From Diospyros lotus (lineage: Eukaryota; Streptophyta; Magnoliopsida; Ericales; Ebenaceae), in the NCBI RefSeq assembly GCF_014633365.1, contig NC_068347.1, positions 20,916,433-20,980,432 of the forward strand: a DNA stretch of 64,000 nucleotides, given 5' to 3'. Below, piece by piece: positions 60,627 through 64,000 of the stretch (the first letter of the stretch is position 1; the number at the start of each line of letters is the position of its first letter). A program made the position numbers and the translations under genes. The notes under the pieces are model-generated. The model worked only from the letters and a program-made list of their open reading frames with translations, did no database searches and was not told the origin of the DNA.

Positions 60627-61235
60627 CTAAACCCCAAAATGTCGCCAATGTTGATGATGACTGCCGAAAAAGTTAGGTCCAAGCTCATAGACGTCGTCAT
60701 GAAGAGGCCACTGGATACCGCTAGTCTCGCCAGGGAGAGATAGAGTCTCAGGAAAAGTAGAGAGTGTGGCATGTTCATGTATGTTGGGATATTCAGTAAA
60801 TCTCGAGTCAAGGTCAGGAATAGGGAATGGATGAGGTTGTGGTTGAGACCAATTTGGAACCGGTTGAAGATTCGCAGAATGATTTGCAAATAATAAATTT
60901 TGCAATAAAGCTACATAGGCTTGCAGGTCGACAACGTGTTGCTGGAGATCAACAACTTGTTGTTCGGGGCAAAAAATATGGGATACACAGCCGTAAACAG
61001 GATCTTGAAGCCGAGCTAGAGCTTCCATAGTGAGTGTAACGGCTACCCCAAACCGATCATCTATTGAAAGTTGGGTCAGAATTTTGGAAGCATTACTGGC
61101 ACCAAAGACTTTATGGATGGCAGTAAAATGAAAAAGAGCATCCTCATGGCCGAAGTAAGGGGCAAAAATGCACAATGGGGTGCATCTCCTCCTTAGGACT
61201 TTGTAGGCACCACATGGAAGCCCGGGTCCTGACAT
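60627..61235 (-). CDS. LOB-domain (LBD) transcription-factor gene captured in an LTR element
   Basis: The 202-residue frame is uninterrupted. The LOB domain is clear: the C block CGAYKVLRRRCTPLC (residues 8-22, normally CX2CX6CX3C), the GAS block with FTAIHKVFGASNASKIL (about 37-53), the DPVYGCV motif (about 80-86) and a Leu-rich coiled coil (QQVVDLQQHVVDLQAYVALL). LOB proteins bind DNA and control organ boundaries in plants. The second Cys of the zinc-binding block is Tyr (TAC for TGC), one G-to-A change that should weaken binding. The C-terminal half is Pro/His-rich. I chose the ATG at 61235 because LBD proteins usually begin just before the Cys block. An ATG at 61277 adds 14 residues. The gene is antisense to the element and has its own TATA box at 61799. 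Confidence 0.85.
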   Translation of the reverse strand: MSGPGLPCGAYKVLRRRCTPLCIFAPYFGHEDALFHFTAIHKVFGASNASKILTQLSIDDRFGVAVTLTMEALARLQDPVYGCVSHIFCPEQQVVDLQQHVVDLQAYVALLQNLLFANHSANLQPVPNWSQPQPHPFPIPDLDSRFTEYPNIHEHATLSTFPETLSLPGETSGIQWPLHDDVYELGPNFFGSHHQHWRHFGV

Positions 61236-61791
61236 GGATTTGGGGTACTGGTTAGATCTAATCGGATCTGGGGACAAATCTAATGGGTCAGATCTAAATG
61301 GATATGATGGATCTAAGTGGATCGGGTCAAATTAAATCTAATTTGAGATCTAGATTGTAAGATTTCAAAACTAAGGCTTGGAGGGAAAAATGACAGACCT
61401 GAAAAAGAGCAGCAACGGACGTTAGCGGGTGCGAGCAGTGGCAGAGGTGGCCGGAGGTGGCTTCGGCCGATTGCAACGGTGAGGCACTGTGCGCGCAGGA
61501 GAACAAGGTGGCGGAGGCGTCAGCTGGCGGTGGCTATAGCGGGGCCGGTGGAATCGGCTGGAGGTGATCGCGGTGGTTGCAATGGTGGCTGGGGTGTGCG
61601 CGCAGCGGTGGTCGTCGCAGAAGAAGAAGAAGAAGAAGAAGAAACAAGAAACGAAGAGATGAAGAAAAAAAAAGAAAAAAAATGTAGGAATATTATGAAA
61701 AAAAAAAACGTGTTTTATCATTCCGAAGATGATGGTAAGAAGAAAAAAAAAATTATTCGGACACGCGAAAGTTGAGTTCGGGATTTTTGGG
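61236..61791 (-). other. 5' leader of the captured LBD gene
   Basis: Between the TATA box and the start codon lie a poly-pyrimidine-rich start (minus strand), a GC-rich part (61420-61620) and direct repeats of GATCTAA(A/T)TGG near 61250-61340. The open frame at 61422-61721 is low-complexity and is not called. Confidence 0.45.
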
Positions 61792-61799
61792 TATTTATA
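61792..61799 (-). promoter_or_regulatory. TATA box of the captured LBD gene
   Basis: TATAAATA on the minus strand followed by CCC, 557 bp upstream of the chosen ATG and 163 bp inside the 3' LTR. Confidence 0.5.
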
Positions 61800-61945
61800 A
61801 TCCCCACCTTATGTTTCGAAGCATCGAGCAACATTGATAGATAATCAGGAAGGTTCTTCCCAAATTATTCAACAAATTCAGTACTAATATTGAGGATGAA
61901 ATTTTGAGATTTAGAATATACGACAAATTTCGAGGACGAAATTTT

Positions 61946-61961
61946 TATAAGGAGAGGAGAA
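61946..61961 (+). promoter_or_regulatory. Polypurine tract before the 3' LTR
   Basis: TATAAGGAGAGGAGAA immediately precedes TGTAATATCC, downstream of CGAGGACGAAATTT, the usual chromovirus context. Confidence 0.75.
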
Positions 61962-64000
61962 TGTAATATCCTAGTATTTTGAGAATAATAATAATTATTT
62001 ATTTTATTTTATTTTTAACATCAATTAGAGATTATAATTAAAAAAAAAAAACTAATGAGCTTAGAGTTAGTGGGTTAACTTGAAAAATAAAATGTTAAGT
62101 AAATGGGCTTAGAGTTAGTAGGCTAAAAAGAAATGTTAAGTAAATGGGCTTAGAATTAATGATTTAAATTGAAAAACGAAAGATTAAGTAAATGGGCTTA
62201 GAATTAGTGGGTTAAATTGAAAAGTTAAAGGCTAAGTAAAAGGGCTTATAGTTAGTGGGCTAAGTTGAGAAATGAAAGGCTAAGTAAATGGGCTTAGAGT
62301 TAGTACGCTAAGAAAGTGGGTTTAAATTTATGGACTAAATGAAAGAATAATCTATTCAAAATAAGATTTAGTTGAAAATAATTAAAATAAAAAAATAATT
62401 AAAGATAGTGGGTGAAATAATGGAGAAATGTGGAGACAAAGTAGAGTGTGGATAAAAAATCAAAGATAATGGGTGAATTAATGGAGAAATATGGGAGACA
62501 AAATATGGTGTGGACAAATAATCAAAGATAATAGATGAATTAATGGAAAAATGTGGGAGACAAAGTAGAGTGTAGCCCAATAATCAAAGATAATGGGTAA
62601 ATTAATGGAGAAATGTAGGAGATAAAGTAGAGTATGGACAAATAATCAAAGATAATGGGTGAATTAATTGAGAAATGTGGGAAACAAAGTGGGGTGTGGA
62701 CAAATAATTAAAAATTATAAGTGAGATTTAGTGGAAAATAATTAAGAAATGTGATAAAATAATAAAAGATAGTGAATCACTACAATTATACTAAACTTAA
62801 TTCAACATCTATAAATAGAGAAAACTTGAAAGGTTAGAGGACTTGAATTAGAAAGAGAGAGGTTGTAAAGAAGGAGGATTCGAGAGTAAGAGAGAGATTT
62901 GAGAAAGAGAAAGAAAGAATATAGAGAAAATACCAAAAAATTTCTAGAAAAATTCTATAGGTTGGGTTTAGTAGTTCGTGTGAAAATTTGTGACAAAAGG
63001 CATTGTTGGATACGCAAACTGAGACTTCATCGCAATATAAAAGAATACCAAATCACTCCGTGGGAATGTAAGTTATCTTCAAAAATTTCTTTAAAAATTC
63101 CAAAAATATTAGAATGGTATTTTAGAATTTTTTATGGTGAAATTGGAAGAGAAATGCATGATTAGTATTTATTATGGATTTTTGAGGCAATAGATGCTTG
63201 AAAATCGAAGAGAAAATGAGAAATAAATAAAACATGGATTTTAAAAATTATGAGAAAATTTTTGGGGCTTAGGAATATTGTTTTAGGAATTATTGTGAAG
63301 AGAAATTGAGAAACTTTTATGAGAAAATATTTATTTCATAATCTTGAGGAAATAATAGGAGGAAATTGGAGAAATTAAAAAAATTAGAGAAATATTAGAA
63401 ATCTGATTTTCTTAAGTAATTGTGATGCCAAGGTACGTCAAGATTCATAATTGAATACAATTGGAAGTCCGATGCGACTTTTGAGGCAAAATTACTTTAG
63501 GGGCAAAATTATCTTTTTACAAGGTAAGTGGTACTATTCAAATGGATTTAGTTTATGAAAATGACTTGTAAGTGATTCCACAAAAAACCTGATTTTATGT
63601 AAATGATTTTATCATATTGTCATGCCTTGATGTGAGTATGTCATGTAGATTGCATTTACATGTATTGATTATGAAATATGCATATAAGCATGATGAGATT
63701 CACAGTCATACGTTACATGGGTTTGGAATTAGGTACTGGCTCCGTTACTTTGCCAAGGGTGCACCCATACACCTCGGTCTGGCAGGGAGACTGGAAAAAT
63801 GGCAGGTAATCTTAAGGTGCAGTCGACCCAAACATGAGAGTTATGATGTTATGTGCATTGCATACATGCATGAGTATTAAATGTTTTGTACCCTTACTTA
63901 GATGATTCATCATCTAACCTGGGCTTTGCCCCTGGAATATTCAAACATTCTAGATGAAGATTGTAGCAGAAACGAGGATGAATGAGGCATGTAATGGCAC
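61962..64000 (+). repeat. 3' LTR, truncated by the window end
   Basis: It begins TGTAATATCC and is collinear with 56983-59024 of the 5' LTR, including both tandem blocks and the TATA box. About 410 bp are expected beyond the window. Confidence 0.88.

Larger units (their letters stand above)
56983..64000. mobile_element. LTR retroelement carrying a LOB-domain gene instead of gag-pol (runs off window)
   Basis: The 5' LTR (56983-59431) and 3' LTR (61962 onward, cut by the window end) are collinear. A primer site TGGTATCAATGC follows the 5' LTR after two bases. The sequence TTCGAGGACGAAATTTTTAT and the purine tract AAGGAGAGGAGAA precede the 3' LTR. The 3' signature is that of chromovirus (Tekay/Del-like) gypsy elements, but no gag or pol is present in the 2.5 kb between the LTRs. 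The right part of the internal region is an antisense plant transcription-factor gene. The expected full length is about 7.4 kb. Confidence 0.8.

Noticed and set aside
61422..61721. Open frame with long Phe run and Pro/Arg-rich part
   Set aside because: It arises from a poly-T/CTT tract and GC-rich leader upstream of the LBD gene. No domain is visible.

Overview
The window is a gene-poor, AT-rich stretch of plant nuclear DNA made almost entirely of nested transposable elements. A flowering plant is the best reading. The evidence is the mix of LTR retrotransposon lineages (Ty1/copia including a SIRE-like derivative, a Tat-lineage Ty3/gypsy element with a second archaeal-type RNase H, and chromovirus-like LTRs ending in GGCGTTACA), a PIF/Harbinger element, a CACTA element, a Rep/helicase Helitron, a plant-specific LOB-domain gene and one exon of a plant 3-hydroxyisobutyrate dehydrogenase gene. 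I see no intact ordinary host gene, no tRNA or rRNA and no CRISPR.

Layout. 1-1984: a decayed PIF/Harbinger element on the minus strand with both its Myb-like protein and its DDE transposase. 3150-3234: an orphan dehydrogenase exon. 4724-12380: two broken copia elements on the minus strand. The second is split by a solo LTR (10134-11490, TSD GACAT) and by a non-autonomous CACTA element (7743-9187, TSD TAG). 12381-17440: a SIRE-like derivative that keeps the gag end, several GGGGGAG polypurine tracts and a long LTR, but no pol. 20917-24430: a third copia element on the minus strand, split by a solo LTR (22097-24108, TSD GTAAG). 26708-29701: a second long LTR related to the one at 14791, with about 1 kb of foreign DNA inside it. 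29702-43150: a minus-strand gypsy LTR interrupted by a full-length 11.6 kb Tat element (29867-41437, TSD GAACC). 44736-54585: a Helitron of about 9.85 kb on the minus strand with both probable termini. 55960-56982: a copia fragment cut by an LTR. 56983-64000: a large LTR element whose 3' LTR runs off the window.

The Tat element carries gag-pol on the plus strand and, downstream, a separate spliced gene on the opposite strand with its own TATA box, a 5'-UTR intron and two coding introns. The last element has long LTRs, a tRNA-iMet-like primer site and a polypurine tract. In place of gag-pol it holds an antisense LOB-domain transcription-factor gene with its own TATA box and an uninterrupted reading frame. 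This looks like capture of a host gene by a retrotransposon and is the most notable item in the window.

Most element proteins are broken by stops, and many of these look like CGA to TGA or CAG to TAG changes, as expected for methylated repeats. All family assignments rest on motifs read by eye. No database search was run, and outer boundaries are approximate except where a TSD is given.
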